DNA of 64,000 bases, taken from positions 1 to 64,000 of the forward strand of contig VZTG01000482.1 in assembly GCA_013397845.1 (NCBI GenBank), in the 5' to 3' direction. The stretch comes from Melanocharis versteri. Taxonomy: Eukaryota; Chordata; Aves; Passeriformes; Melanocharitidae. Under the pieces are notes generated by a model that saw only the letters and a program-made list of their open reading frames with translations, was not told the DNA's origin and did no database searches. A program made the position numbers and the translations under genes. Of this stretch, positions 28,201-40,600 are shown piece after piece. Each line of letters begins with the position of its first letter. Position 1 is the first letter of the stretch.

Positions 28201-31200
28201 CAAAAAGTCTTTATACAAAGTTCCTTACAAAAGGCTCTTCAGGAAACAAACAGATCGTGAGTTCAGTCCTCCTCCCCCCATGATGCTCCATCTGTCTGGA
28301 CTGTATCTATTCTAGACACATAAAAACCTTTGCTCACATCCAGGAAGGAACAGATTTCCAAAAGTTATTCCCAGAGTTGAACTGCATATGTTTTTGGCAG
28401 GTTTTCTATTCTATAAGGTGTCCTTTCTGGCAAAAGTGTGGTGAAAACATACGTAAATGTGTCAGGAATGTTCCAATAAAAATTTTGCTTTGCAGAATTC
28501 CATTTACAAACGTTGGACATGGTGCTACTACTGACCTTACTTGTGTAGTAGCTTTTGGTTAATGGGGGCCGGTCCCTCAGGACAGGGTACCTCATGTGTA
28601 TTGAGAGCAGTAACATCTGCTAGGTCTGTTCTACCTCTTGAGAGGTGGTCTCTCCAAACCCCACAAAACTCAGAGCTTGGCTTAAAAGGCCAAATCTTTC
28701 CAGAATGCAAAACTGTTTTCTCCAGCTTCAGCAGCAGTGTTAACGAAGGGACAGCAAACACCTGGGCATTTCACCACTGAGTTGTGCCTTGGTGTGGTTG
28801 GGAGAGCATAAAACTGTTCCCACCTGTGGCTGTTTGGTTGGCTGCCCAGGAGATGAGAGCCCTCCTCCCACCTGTGCTGCAGAGGTGGTGACTGGTAGGA
28901 ACAAAGTCTTGTGAGGCCATAACAGTCCTGTCCCTCACACAGCCTCATCCCTGCTCTGACTGTGCCATCTTCTCTTGTGCTTGGACAGTTTTGACTCAGT
29001 TGTAACCTGAGGGTTGTGAAGCAGATGCTGCAGTAACCCTGAGTGTGCTAGAAGCTTCACCGCACACAGGCAGCATTCAGGTGACAATCTGATTCAGTCT
29101 GGTAGTGCTGGGACTCAGGCACGAAAAACTACAGGATAGACTTGTGGAGGTGGGTTGATTTTGTTTTTTTTTATTCTTTCTGGTGGAGACCTTGCTGTTT
29201 ATACTACCTGTATAACTTTTCAGTTCTAGCTGTTCCCGAAATATGGGAAAACACTCTGTGAAGAGTTTAGCAGCAAATTTATTGCTTCCCTACCCATAGA
29301 AGCAGAAGTGTACAGCTGCCTGTCTCTGACCATCATTCCTGATTCTTGTTATTAATTCTGCCTTAGATACTAATGAGGCCTGTAAGGTTTTTATACTGCA
29401 CAAGGGAATGCTCAAGTTTTGGGGGGAAAAAAGAGAGGAGGGCTGATGGCCAGACCTCAGAGAATAATCGCTGTTTTGGAAGAGAAAACCAAAGTACCTA
29501 CTTTTCTCTCAGGAATGAGGTTTTAATTCTGTTATTGGCACCTTTGCTGGTGGTTGAACGTTCCTTTCAGCAAGCCTGATGTGGGTGTGTACCTAAACCT
29601 GTATTGTCACTGCTCTGCTTTGCCTCACTTGCACTCCCCACACGGGGCTGCAGGGCAGGAGGTGCTGCTCAGCTCTGCCACTGCAGGCAGAAGGGAATGA
29701 GGGCAAGGCACAGAGATGCACTGTGCCACATCTGTTGTGAAGCTTTGTGTGTTTTTGCAAAATGCTTTAGCAGCTGTGGATGGGAGCTTGTCACTGTTGG
29801 AGGGACAGCATGAAGGCCATCAGTGACCTACAAGTGGCATTGCCAAACTGTAACAGCAGGTGTAGAGAAAGATTTGTGGTGCCCATAAATCTTCGAGCAG
29901 TGCAGGCAAGCCTTGTCCTAAGCTGAAGCAATCCTAAATTCAGCTATTTGGAAGGTCCCATGGTACTTTATAAATCCTGTAGAGCACTCTCCAAAATCTG
30001 GAAGCTCTGTGTCCTCTTGCTTTGAAGCCAAGAACACTTAGAGCTAATTCTTTCTTCTTTGCCCTTGCCATTGACCTCATTTATGGAGATGAAAGAAGGA
30101 AAAACAATTAGCTCACTGGGAAATTCTATTATGTGGAAGGGAGGTGGACATTTGATCAATACTCTTGGGTTATGGTCTCAGCTGGAGGGGCAGATTTTTG
30201 TCTCCCAGATGGAGTGATGCCTGTTAGTCCCTGAGGCTTCCAAGAGGGAAAGATAGCGATCCAGCCTTTCACTTCTGGAAAACTAAAAGATGCCACTTTC
30301 ATCTTCTCAAGAAATGAACCGTAATATATATTGGACAAAATTCATCCTGTTGTTGTTGGGGTAAAAGGGCTCAGTAGGGAAATGTGCCTTTCATTCAAGT
30401 GTGCCCAATGGTGTGAGGCAGAACCCACCCATGTCTCTTGCTCTCCCAGCCCAGAAGTGATTTTTCTTTGACTGTCACAGTATCAGTGACTTACCCCATT
30501 CCAACCTGTAAGACATTCTCTGAAGTCCTCCCTTGCTCTCTCACCCTGCTGACACCAACGGGCCCAGGGCATGGGGTGTGCACACAGTGAGTCCTGCTGA
30601 GGGCAGCCTGTGCCACTGGGCTTCTGCCTGTCACTTCAAAGCAGCCTCTCTGCTGCACCAGAGCAGGTGAAGCAGACCTGCCTGCTCTGAAATTTTAATG
30701 TTCTCACTGAAACGAATTAGCATATATTAGGGGAGGAAAGGATAAATGGACTTTTGCCTTTGAAGCTACTCTAGCACAATTTGAATCAGTGTTTTTTTCT
30801 TAATCACTGCAGAAAAGTATTAATTTACCTCATTTAAGGTTTGTTATTATGAAAACACAGAGATGTCAATATTTGTGAGCTCCAGGTTTAATTTCTAGTG
30901 AGAGAGCTGTTGAGAAGCTGTAGTAATGTATGGCTAATTTGTTGCAAACTTAAAAACATAACCTAGCACTGTTAATGGAAGGGAATTCTTACTCCTCTGC
31001 TAACGTCCTCTAACATACACATATTATTTTCATGCCACTAGTTGCCTTTTGGAATTCATAATTTGCCATAATGAGTAAAGCAATTAATCTGCTGAGCCTC
31101 CTATTTTCCTTCCAGCTATAGCTAATACGGAGAGTTGATATATTTTGCATTTTTATTCTACATCCTCTCTAACAGTCTCAACGGTTTTTACTCATTTAAG

Positions 31201-31489
31201 TGTAAGAACCCTCTAAGCTACTCTGATAGCAGAGAGATCATAAATTTTCTGCTTTTGCCAAGGTGGGAAGGACAGCAATGGCATGGCAAATGTCCTTTAG
31301 TGTTCCTGGTGCTGGATTTAGAACATTGTAGCTGTGAGTCACAAAGCAGTGATTCCATATATCTTTATCCTGTAAGTGAAAATGTGAGATATTTTTAAAA
31401 AACAATAATGATTTAACTTCATTTTGGCAGGTTTTATTCCAGATCATGTATCTTTTTTTCCCCTCCAGTATGCAACCAGACCTTCCACC
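22271..31489. other. Intergenic region, no recognisable gene
   Basis: About 9.2 kb downstream of BMS1. The open frames here are short (at most ~130 codons), show no family signature, and lack consistent codon use. A GC-rich patch is at ~23,955-24,130. AT-rich unique sequence at ~30,690-31,110 carries several TAAT-type homeodomain cores and could be conserved non-coding DNA. Otherwise only short homopolymers are seen. Confidence 0.6.
22891..22906. promoter_or_regulatory. Perfect palindrome containing a consensus CArG box
   Basis: ATGCCATATATGGCAT is its own reverse complement. Its core, CCATATATGG at 22,894-22,903, fits the SRF consensus CC(A/T)6GG exactly. It lies ~0.6 kb beyond the BMS1 polyadenylation signal. 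The motif match is seen; binding is only possible, not shown. Confidence 0.4.
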
Positions 31490-31635
31490 AATCTTTTATT
31501 GGCTCACTTGGTCAGAGCAGGGTGCTAAGCGTGCCAAGGTCATGGGTTCGATCCCTGTATGGGCCATCCTCGTAAGAGAGTTGGACTTGGTGATCCTTGA
31601 GGGTCCCTTCCACCTCAGAATATTCTGTGAAGTCA
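31490..31635 (+). mobile_element. tRNA-Ile-derived SINE with CR1-like tail (TguSINE1-type)
   Basis: The head resembles tRNA-Ile: GGCTCACTTGGTCAGAGCAG covers the D arm/A box, and GGTTCGATCCC is a perfect B box, ending at GTATGGGCCA where the mature tRNA would end. The tail reads GAGTTGGACTTGGTGATCCT and GGTCCCTTCCACCTCAGAAT, ending near ATTCTGTGA, a CR1-type 3' end used for retroposition. This composite is what was named TguSINE1 in zebra finch. Edges are approximate, and target-site duplications are not clear to me. No protein is encoded. Confidence 0.85.
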
Positions 31636-34600
31636 CTTCCTAGCTCTCCTCTACTTGTTTTGCCCCGGGAGCTCAGCTGTAGCCCCAGCACTGCACCTCC
31701 TCCAGGCAGGCTCTGTGTGTCCCCGGCAGTCCCTTGGCTCCCCTCCCCGCTGGCCTGCTAGCTAGATCCCAGAAAATTTGCCAGGGTTCTGTGATCTAGC
31801 AGATGAGACACAGGCTTTTCTGATTTAGGTGAGTGATAACTGATACGCTACACCTTGCTTTGCAGGTGTTTTAGCATCAGATCTTCAGTGCCAGGTGGCT
31901 GGAATTGGTTCCTATAAAGGTTGAACACAGTCACGAAAGCTGCTGCTCTTGGAAGAATGTGGTGGAACCAGGTAAGAAGGAAGGATCTGTTGTGCTACTG
32001 ATTCCTTGGTATTGCTGGAAATCTCCTTAGACGCTGCTGACTAATGTAAGGAAATGACTTTCTAATCTGAATACGCTGTTGTTTTTATGAATTTTTTTAT
32101 CAGTCCTGTTACTTGCTACATGCAGCGCAAGGGGCTGGCTGGGCTGATGTTTTTTAGACTGTGCTGCTTTCTGAACATTGTGTTATGGCACGGGGTCCAG
32201 CTGCTTGTGTGTCCCTGTGGGTGGCAAAGGCTGGAGCACCAGGTACTGTGTGCTGTGTCCTTGTGAGCACTCCTAGAGAGGTCCTGGCCAAGGCTTGCAG
32301 TCTCTGCCAGTTTTACTTCAGCCCTCACCCCTGGAGTTTTTTGCTCTTAGTTTTAAAGAAGATAAATAGCAATACAGAGCTGCCCGTGTGCAACAATAGT
32401 GGTGACTTACTCCTGCCAGAAGTGATGTTTCACTCGGGAATCTGGTCTGGACCCTGGCATGACTTCCCTCTCCTCATCAATGTAGATCAGGCATGTGACC
32501 TCTCCTGCTCTACAGTTGATTATTTCATTATTGTTCGGACTTACAAAATTATCTGTTGCTAAATATAGCAACGGCTCCATCTCCGGGTAGTTTCTGGAGT
32601 AGGGAATTTGTCTGCTTGCATTTAAGGAATTCTGCTTCCTGGTCAGATGATACAGCACAAACTGCCCCCTACCCAGAAACAGCAGGGCTTTCTGAGAGGT
32701 GCTCTGGGCACATCTGGGCATGCTTTGCTTCATGGTCTGGCCCCAGCTGTGGCCAGGAAATGGGCATGAGCTGTTATCAAACCGGCTCAACAGGGGAGAA
32801 AAAGAGCTGGTCCATAAAGTTCTCACAGCAAGGAGAAGCTGATTCAGGCAGAAGCACGCCCACCCTTTTGGAGCAGGGGTGCTCACTGTGGATCATGTCA
32901 AGGAGTACAGCTGCCTTCAATGAGCAAAATGGGCATGAGAAAGTAGTCCTGGCCATGAGGAGGAGTGCAGTGGTAGGATCACTGGTCAGTCAGCAGGCTG
33001 AATTGGTGTGTGGTTTCTACGGTGCTGAGATGCAAATAAAGGTCTGATGGAGCCGAGCAGCCTTTCTGCAAGGTTGTTTCTTGGAAGTGTGGGTGACCTT
33101 GGAAACAGAAGGGCCCTCCCTCCAAGAGGGCTGCTCAGAAAGCCTTGCAGTACTGCAGAAGAGGCATTTTGCAATGCACCAGGTGGTGGGGACCAGCACA
33201 GGCTGGGATCAGTGCAATCTGGAATACCAGGTGGCATGCTGAAGCCTGGTGCCAGCACAGGCTTGCTATCGTTCTTGTCATATAATTCATTGGTGATCTT
33301 GCTAATTTGAAATCCGATCTGTGTTTTGTATTGACTTAAATATCTTCTGCCAAATGAGTTGTAGTGTGAAAATCTAGCATTAATTGTTTGTCAAGACACA
33401 GCTGAAGAAACAGTCCAAGTGAGTATGACTCACTTGAAAGAAGTGGTTTTCACCTCTATTTCCCCTCTTCTTTCCACCACATTCACCCCATCTCCCTTGT
33501 CTTTGCAGAGTGATGCTTTCTTTAGGGAAAAACACTGGGGCTTTGGCATTGAGAACTCTGCAAAGGTACTGCTCAGGCTGCTGGAGCTACTGAAATACTC
33601 TGAGTAGCAGATGACAGGTTTTCTGTCACTGCTGCATTTCTGGTGCTCTGGATCTTTTTCTGGATGTCTGCAGTGGCATTTCACAGTGGAGTGAGATTCA
33701 GTGACCTTTTGCTGGGTCATCAGCATGGGGTTTATTCTCGCTTTTCTCTCAGTTGTGAAGCAAATGCTGCTGGCACAGTTGGCAGGTAAGACTGCACTGC
33801 AGATGAATCTGATGTGATGGGTCTGCTGCAGTCTGGAGGGATGAATGTGTGGCAATCTCTAAAGCCAGGTAACTTCTCAAATCTTGCTTGTGATACGGCA
33901 AAAGGAGATGAAATATTTTTGAGTGCTTAGCTTAAATAGGCAGAGTGTTGTGCCTTCTCCTTGCTACTGAATCTTGCATCTATGTCAAGGGAAAATAAAT
34001 AGCTTTAAAAATGTGGTTCTGTCTGTGGCAGAAGTAGCACTGAATAGAAAGTGTGAAGAAAGCAGTCGTGTTTGCAAGCTGTCGGAGAAACTTGCCTCTG
34101 ATTGATCTTCCGGGTTAGCAGCATGTGACGACCTATAGCAACAAAAGTGAACAAGCATGGGATAAAATACAAGGTCTGCTTAAAAATTTATTAAGTTGAA
34201 CTCCAAAACCTCAGAAGGGTATTCGTGTTGGGGTTTTTCTTTTTTTCTTAGCAGTGTTTCTAAACAATCTGGAGTGAATTAGACCCCTACAATTGGAAAT
34301 TTAATTTGAGGTCATCTTTAAATGAACTCTAAAAGCGTTAGACTCTGCTTGGCCAGGATCTCTGCTTTGGGCCTAAGCCCAGCATGTCATCTCCAAATCA
34401 ATTCCAAGGTCCCTTTCCAGCCCAAGCTACTATTGATTACTTCTCTTTCCTTTTAACAAAAAGTCATCTCTGTGGTGATCACGTTATATATCTTCGTCAG
34501 TAAATCAGTAAAGGCAATTTCAGACTGAAGGAAGCTGCTGCCTGAGGAAGAACTGTGGCTTATCTCTGGCAGCAGGGCAGCAGCTGGTGTGTGTGCCTGG

Positions 34601-37600
34601 GCTGGCCACTGCTCCCCCAGCATGGCCACCTTGGGCTCACGAGGCTGTGGCTGCCCAGGAGCTGTGCAAAAAGGAGTATGTGTACAGATTTTAGGCACCT
34701 CCCATCTCGAGCCTTGGAGACAGTTTTACCTTTCGATTCATTTTGGAAGCGGAGTATAACCCTGGAGAGAGGGAGGTGCGGGTTTGCTTCTGATGGGTTG
34801 GTGCGTGTCAGAGCTGTTGGGGTGTGTGTTGTGTCACCTCTGTAGTGACAGGCTGCAACACCTGGCAGGAGGTCTCACTCTTGACCCAGCTGTTCTGTAT
34901 TTTGACAGAAGATAGGGAATACAGAATGGTACTATGGTAAGAGTGTTTGTGTAGTGTGACTTTTCATGAGCTTAATTCAGACTTTTTAAGCAACAGTTTT
35001 GTTTTGGGGTTTTTCAGGTGAAAATACTCTTTTTTAGTAGTTTAGTTTTTTAGTCATGGGAATCCCATAGAAAATAACTATAAATAAGGGACTGATGTGT
35101 ATGTAGTTTGTGCCAAGGCGTATGAAATTGGAATAAATCTCTTAAAATAAAGGCCAGGTGGCAATACAAGCCAGAGCAATGATGCCCTGTGTGCAACTAA
35201 CTTTGTTAGTGCAGTTACCAATAATTACCACATCCCTAAATGACCATATTGTATTCAGTAGTGTCAGTAAGGTCAATTCACAGTCATAGGATGAAAGGGG
35301 ACACTCCAATAGCTCTTAATGTGCATCAAAATGAGAAGATTGATATTGACAAGGTGACCTCAGCTCCAAAGGGGCAGTTTATTTTGAATGGCTGTAGTTT
35401 TCCTTTGCTTATGATTGACAGCCTCAGTGGTATGACTATTTTCTTTCTTTCTGTGGTTTTTTTCTTTGTCTTGAGGGAGCACCCCAGTTCATGTTAGATA
35501 TTTCATATAACACAGCTACAGTGCAAGTAAGTAAAGACCAGTAAGATTTTCTGTAGAAAGTTGCTGCACCCCGGTGCCCAATGTCCCCCAAGTGCCCTTT
35601 GATCGTTCTCTGGATGACCCCGGCTCTGTGTTAATGTCTGGCATTCAGTTCCGCAATTAAAATGTGTGGCCTGACATCAGTTCCGAATTTGTCTTTCCTT
35701 CAATTTTTCATGTCCACCCAATTCATTCTTTTGTCCTCTTAACCTTTTCTGTGTCAGATAACTGTGTGTTTTATCCTCCAGTTGCCATCAGTGGAAAGTT
35801 TGCTGTAATTTATTTACAATTTTTTGTATTTTTCTCTTTTTACACTGAGTTTTGTAAAACTCAAAAGGAATTTAATTGATATTCTGTAAAAATTTGGAAT
35901 CACCAACACTCTTCTATTTACTCCATAACTTTTTTTTCCCAAATAAAGTGATTAAAAAGTTATGCTGTACGCTTTTGGGAAGAAGAGCTGCATATTTTAC
36001 TTCTTTGCCTTCAGAACACCTGGATACATGCAAATTTGTGAATTTAGTTAGCTAAATGTAGGCCTTGAAGACTGTTCTCTGGTTATATTAGACAATTAAA
36101 AGTTCAGGCTTAGAGAGCATTGTTGCTATCAGCAAAATGAGAAAGCATTTTTAATAAATGCAGTGAATATCTGCAGGATGTGACTGTTTGATGGTATTGG
36201 CTATGGAGGGAGGCTATGCTGTTGTTGCTTGGGTGATCAATGCAGCTGTTCTGGGATGTGCAGGAGAAAAAGAGGTTATGAAGTGTAGCAAACTTGTGAG
36301 AAAACACAACTTTCAGTAGAGGGCTCTTTAACCTCGGCTTCCTTGGAGGTTAAGAATAATTATATTGCCTTTCCTCCTGCAGAATATGGTGCTGCAGCTG
36401 TAGAAAATGCCATGCACTGAATAAAATAAATTGTAGAAACAGAAGGATACACGCCCCACCTCTCCAAGCCTCTTGGCTTGGTATAATACACTATAAGATA
36501 TTTGTGAAACAGACAAAAAGGAAATACTCATCCTTGACATTTACAATATATGATGCAGTTCTGAAGCAATTTCTGGTGCTGAATTTGCTGCACTTGCCTT
36601 AGGTAAATGGATGGCAAAGGGATGCTTGTTAGGAGGAAAATCTAGAGTAATGGGGCCAGGAGCAATGACTGTTCTCGGAGATGTGAAATGTGAGCAGGTG
36701 ACTAGGCAGTCCTGGAGACGTGAGGGCAGGCAGGCAGACAGAACTCGAATATCTGGGGCTTTCTGCTCTTGTCTTTATCGGGTTGAAGTTCTTTTTCTCC
36801 CACCAAAACTCTGGTGATGCCTGAGCAGCATCATGGGGGTGGCTGTTTCTTCTTGCCTGCGTGTTGAGGCAAGAATGATGCCTGATGTGGTAGGTAAAGT
36901 ATAAAGGAAAAGCCATGGCTTATTTTTGTTCGTCCATCAGTATCCATATTGTGGTTTCAGCTGTGTGTCCAAGTCCATGAGTACTTGGAGTGAATATTGT
37001 TACTAATAAATAGCAGGCAAATGTAACTCTTTTGTCTGGGTATAAAATAATACTGTCAATCTTTTTTTCAATATCCAGGGAATACTTTTCTTTTAAGACA
37101 GGAAGAAGGAGGTACTTTTTAAACTAACTTTTACTGTCTTCTCTGACTTCCTGTTAGCCAAATGGGGGCAAAAAAGGGAAGGAAAACTTAACGAAGAAAA
37201 AACCATGATATTTTGACTAATTTTTAAAATAAGTTAATAAACTGTGCATTGGTACTAAGTTTAAATTGATTGTTTTTCCTTAGATATTAAGATTTATTCT
37301 CCCTAGAGTGCACTAAATCTGAGGTGGAAACAGGCCAGTGTGTGCTGCTTTGTTGCCTCTTGGGAAATGGCGTTTGCAGAGCGATGGCCGGCCTGGAGAC
37401 TCAACTCCTGAGTGGGTTAAGAAGTGTGGGAGCAGAGCCAAGTCAGGGACTCCAGAGCCAGCCAGCTGCCCAGGAGAGTAGAAGAGCGGTGTTTTTGTCA
37501 AATACTTGGAGAAATAGCTCTAACTTCAGTGACTGGTTTTGGCTGAGTAGGTTGACATTGCTGAGCCCAGTCATGCTATGTGCTATCTCTGTTTAAGAAA

Positions 37601-40600
37601 CTATTTGTATTTAGATGGGCAGTAAAGGTTTGCTAAAATGTTTTTTTAAAAAAGATGACTGTTATAAACCTTTTTTTTTTTTTTAAACTCAGCACCCTTC
37701 ATTGTCTCTGTTGCAGCTTTTTTTTACCCGTGCAGCTGCATGGAAGCAGTTTGGCTTCCATGTGTCCCCATCTTCAGCAACCTCCTGTTCTGTTCTCCGG
37801 CTTTTGAGCAAAGCTCTGGTCAAGAATCTGGGCTCGCCTGGGGAGTCTTTTTCTGTGTAATAGACTGAAAGCCTCAACTGGTTTTACACATTGCCTAGAA
37901 AAATCTTGAGAGCTGGATTACAGCTGGTTTATTACAGATTGTTACTTAGCTAGATTTTTGTGCAAACTGTTTTAAATCCTCTCTCTCTTCTGAAATTATC
38001 TCCATTACAAGTAAGCGCAAATACACATGATAGAGCTAAAATGCATGGCTTGCTGCAGGACACAATGTTAGGTGCTTTTTTTATGATATTCTGTCATGCT
38101 GGCGATAACAGATAATTTCTGTTAAAAGGTGTTTCCCCTTAGCAGCATTTTGTTAATGGAAAGAAAGAAATGAGGATGTCAGACCTCCTCTTCTGTTAGG
38201 AAGTCTTCTGTTGGAAGCACAAGAACAGGGTCCCTAGAGACAAAGGGTCCGTGTTTTTCAGAGCAGTAGTTCAGTAATTGCTACAGCTTTACTGTAATCC
38301 CAGACTCCTTTCTTGATCTGAGGACAGAAGGGAGGAGTGCTATGACAAAGCAAGTGCCTTTTCTCCCTTCTGTGTTAAGAAAGGGGGAAATTTTGTTGAT
38401 ACATTTAAATTTTTTTTTTTTTGGTCTTGAATTGTCAGCTTTTCCAAGATCCAAGTTTTTCCCTTGCTACCCTGCAACTGGGAGCAGTAACTGTCTGATT
38501 ACTACATGTGTGTACAGTAAGGCAGCACTGATTTGCTTATTACTGCGCTGAACTTCTAACTTCCTGTCAGGATGCTGTTGACAGCGACAAGGACCCTTTA
38601 GAGGTCACTTACAAATACTGGTTTAAGCTCCTACACAGAAAAATTTAAACTAATTACCCTTGCATTGAACAAACTGCTCTTTGCCAAGTAACATAATAAA
38701 GTGGTGCCTTATTGAGGGGAGGAAAGGACAGGACATCAGGAAGGAAATTGGGTTTGTACACACTTAAGCGGACTATTTCTTCCCCCAGATACTGCTGTTT
38801 TGGGAACTTTCCTTCTCTGGTGTCTGAGAAGGCATGATCCAGTTGCTGCCCGTCCTGCAGCAGGAGCCACTGGCAGCCCAGGATGCCCAGAGGCTCCTTG
38901 GCCAGTGATGTACGTGGGGTGCTGCCTAGAGAGGGTGACTTCTGCTGCTCAGTCCTCAGCATGGCTGCAGTTCTTGCCTGCAACAGACAGACTGTTATGG
39001 ATCTCTCTGTGGCTGCTGTTTCCTTGTCCTGTTGTCCAGCCTTCCTCAAAGGAACAACAGAAGTTAGGATGGCTTCTTTCTGTGGAAAGTGTCTTGTTAC
39101 CTGCTGGGCACTGGGAAGTAGATGTAGAAATACTCTTTGCAGAAGTTCTATACTAGTAGTTTATATTTTGACTAATATTTGAGCAGGTACTTGAGCCGGG
39201 TGTTTTCATTCTATGATGTATAACTGAACACTGGTTTCATGCTTCACAAGTAAGCAAAACAAAGAGCAGCAATAACTAGCTCAGAATGTCTTCCTGCTGA
39301 AGTGTGTCTCTGGTCAGTGGGATTAAAGTGCAAAAGGGGCCAGCAGAGTTAATTTTTTTTATTCGGTGCTCTGGGAAGGAATCTCATGGTGTGAAATGAC
39401 ATATGGTAGGTGTGAAGAATGGTCAGAGGCAGGAAGGGCAGCTGAGCCTGGCTTACGCCACAGGCAAACCGTTTTCTGTGGGGCTCTCTTGGCTGTGCCT
39501 GGCTTCCCCCGGTGATGTTTGCTCTCACTGCCTTTGGTCACTGTACCAGTTTGCTGTGTTTTACTGATTATGGTTCATTTTACTATGTTACTGGAGGAGT
39601 GGTAGAGGTTTACATAATTCTTGCAAATACTGCTGGAGTAATATGGGATTGCAGGATTTCCATTGTCTAAAACATGCTGGTGTTACACTCAAGGTAGTAG
39701 AAAGCACACGTGATCTGTCAGTTCTAGCGTTTTCTTAATGTGTTTCTTATTGGGATAGGCATTTAACCTTTCTGGCTTGTCAGAAAAGACAAGACTGGTT
39801 TCTTTCAATGGAGTTAATGCAAATATAAGCAGGAAATATAGGAAAAGCACAAAACATTTTACATTCATTCCCACAAAATAATAATTGAAATACTTCAGTC
39901 TTTAGAAACTCCATTATAATGCTACTTTGATTGCAGAAATAAAATGTATCTCTTCTAAACAAACTCTTTTTTCTCACAGTTTTTCAGTAATTTTGTATGG
40001 CGTATGGTTGTGTGTTGGTGATAAATACTACAAAAGGAATGGAAAAAAGATGTGCTTATACTGGCAACCAAATAGGAGATTTCTACAAAATCATAGTTTG
40101 AGTACATTGTAAGTGTAATTGTTCCTGAATGGTATAAAAAAATCTAGCTTTTCATTTAGCTGGGTGATCCCATTTTACTGGGCTGGACCTGAAAAGCCTT
40201 TTACAAAGGTATTCTCCTCGTGCTGCTGGATTTAGGCTAATGTTTTGTAGGTGTTGAAGCTGATGTGCTTCTAGAGAAGAGGGCTTCAGACCACGAGGTT
40301 TTTGCCTTTGATCCTGGGGTGCACAGAGCCAACCTGTTGTGAGTGTGAGTGCTGTCACAGTGCTGAGACACCCAGCTTTGAGCTGTGCTTGTCAAGTCAT
40401 AGCCCACCACATCTGAGGCCGTTCCTGCCCACTGAGGATGAGCTGTACAGCTCTGTTTCCCCACAGCAGGACGTTTCACCTTTTCCTGCATAGCAAAAAG
40501 GGTTGAAAAATGCTGGGTGGGCTTTTTGTTTCACATTTTTATTTTCAGCATGGCAAACTGGACACTGTACACGAGCGCTGCAGTTAATGTAGCTGGAGGT

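Noticed and set aside
31495..31570. Possible functional tRNA-Ile gene
   Set aside because: The B box is intact, but the acceptor 5' half is altered, the anticodon region diverges, and a CR1-like tail follows directly, so it is a SINE head.
32407..33047. Overlapping 159- and 163-codon frames on opposite strands
   Set aside because: No family motif, no splice-linked partners and no promoter context; overlapping long frames on both strands suggest locally stop-poor GC-richer sequence.
34405..34440. CCAAGGTCCCTTTCCAGCCC as a CR1 tail
   Set aside because: It resembles a CR1 3' end, but upstream sequence does not continue the match; too short to annotate.
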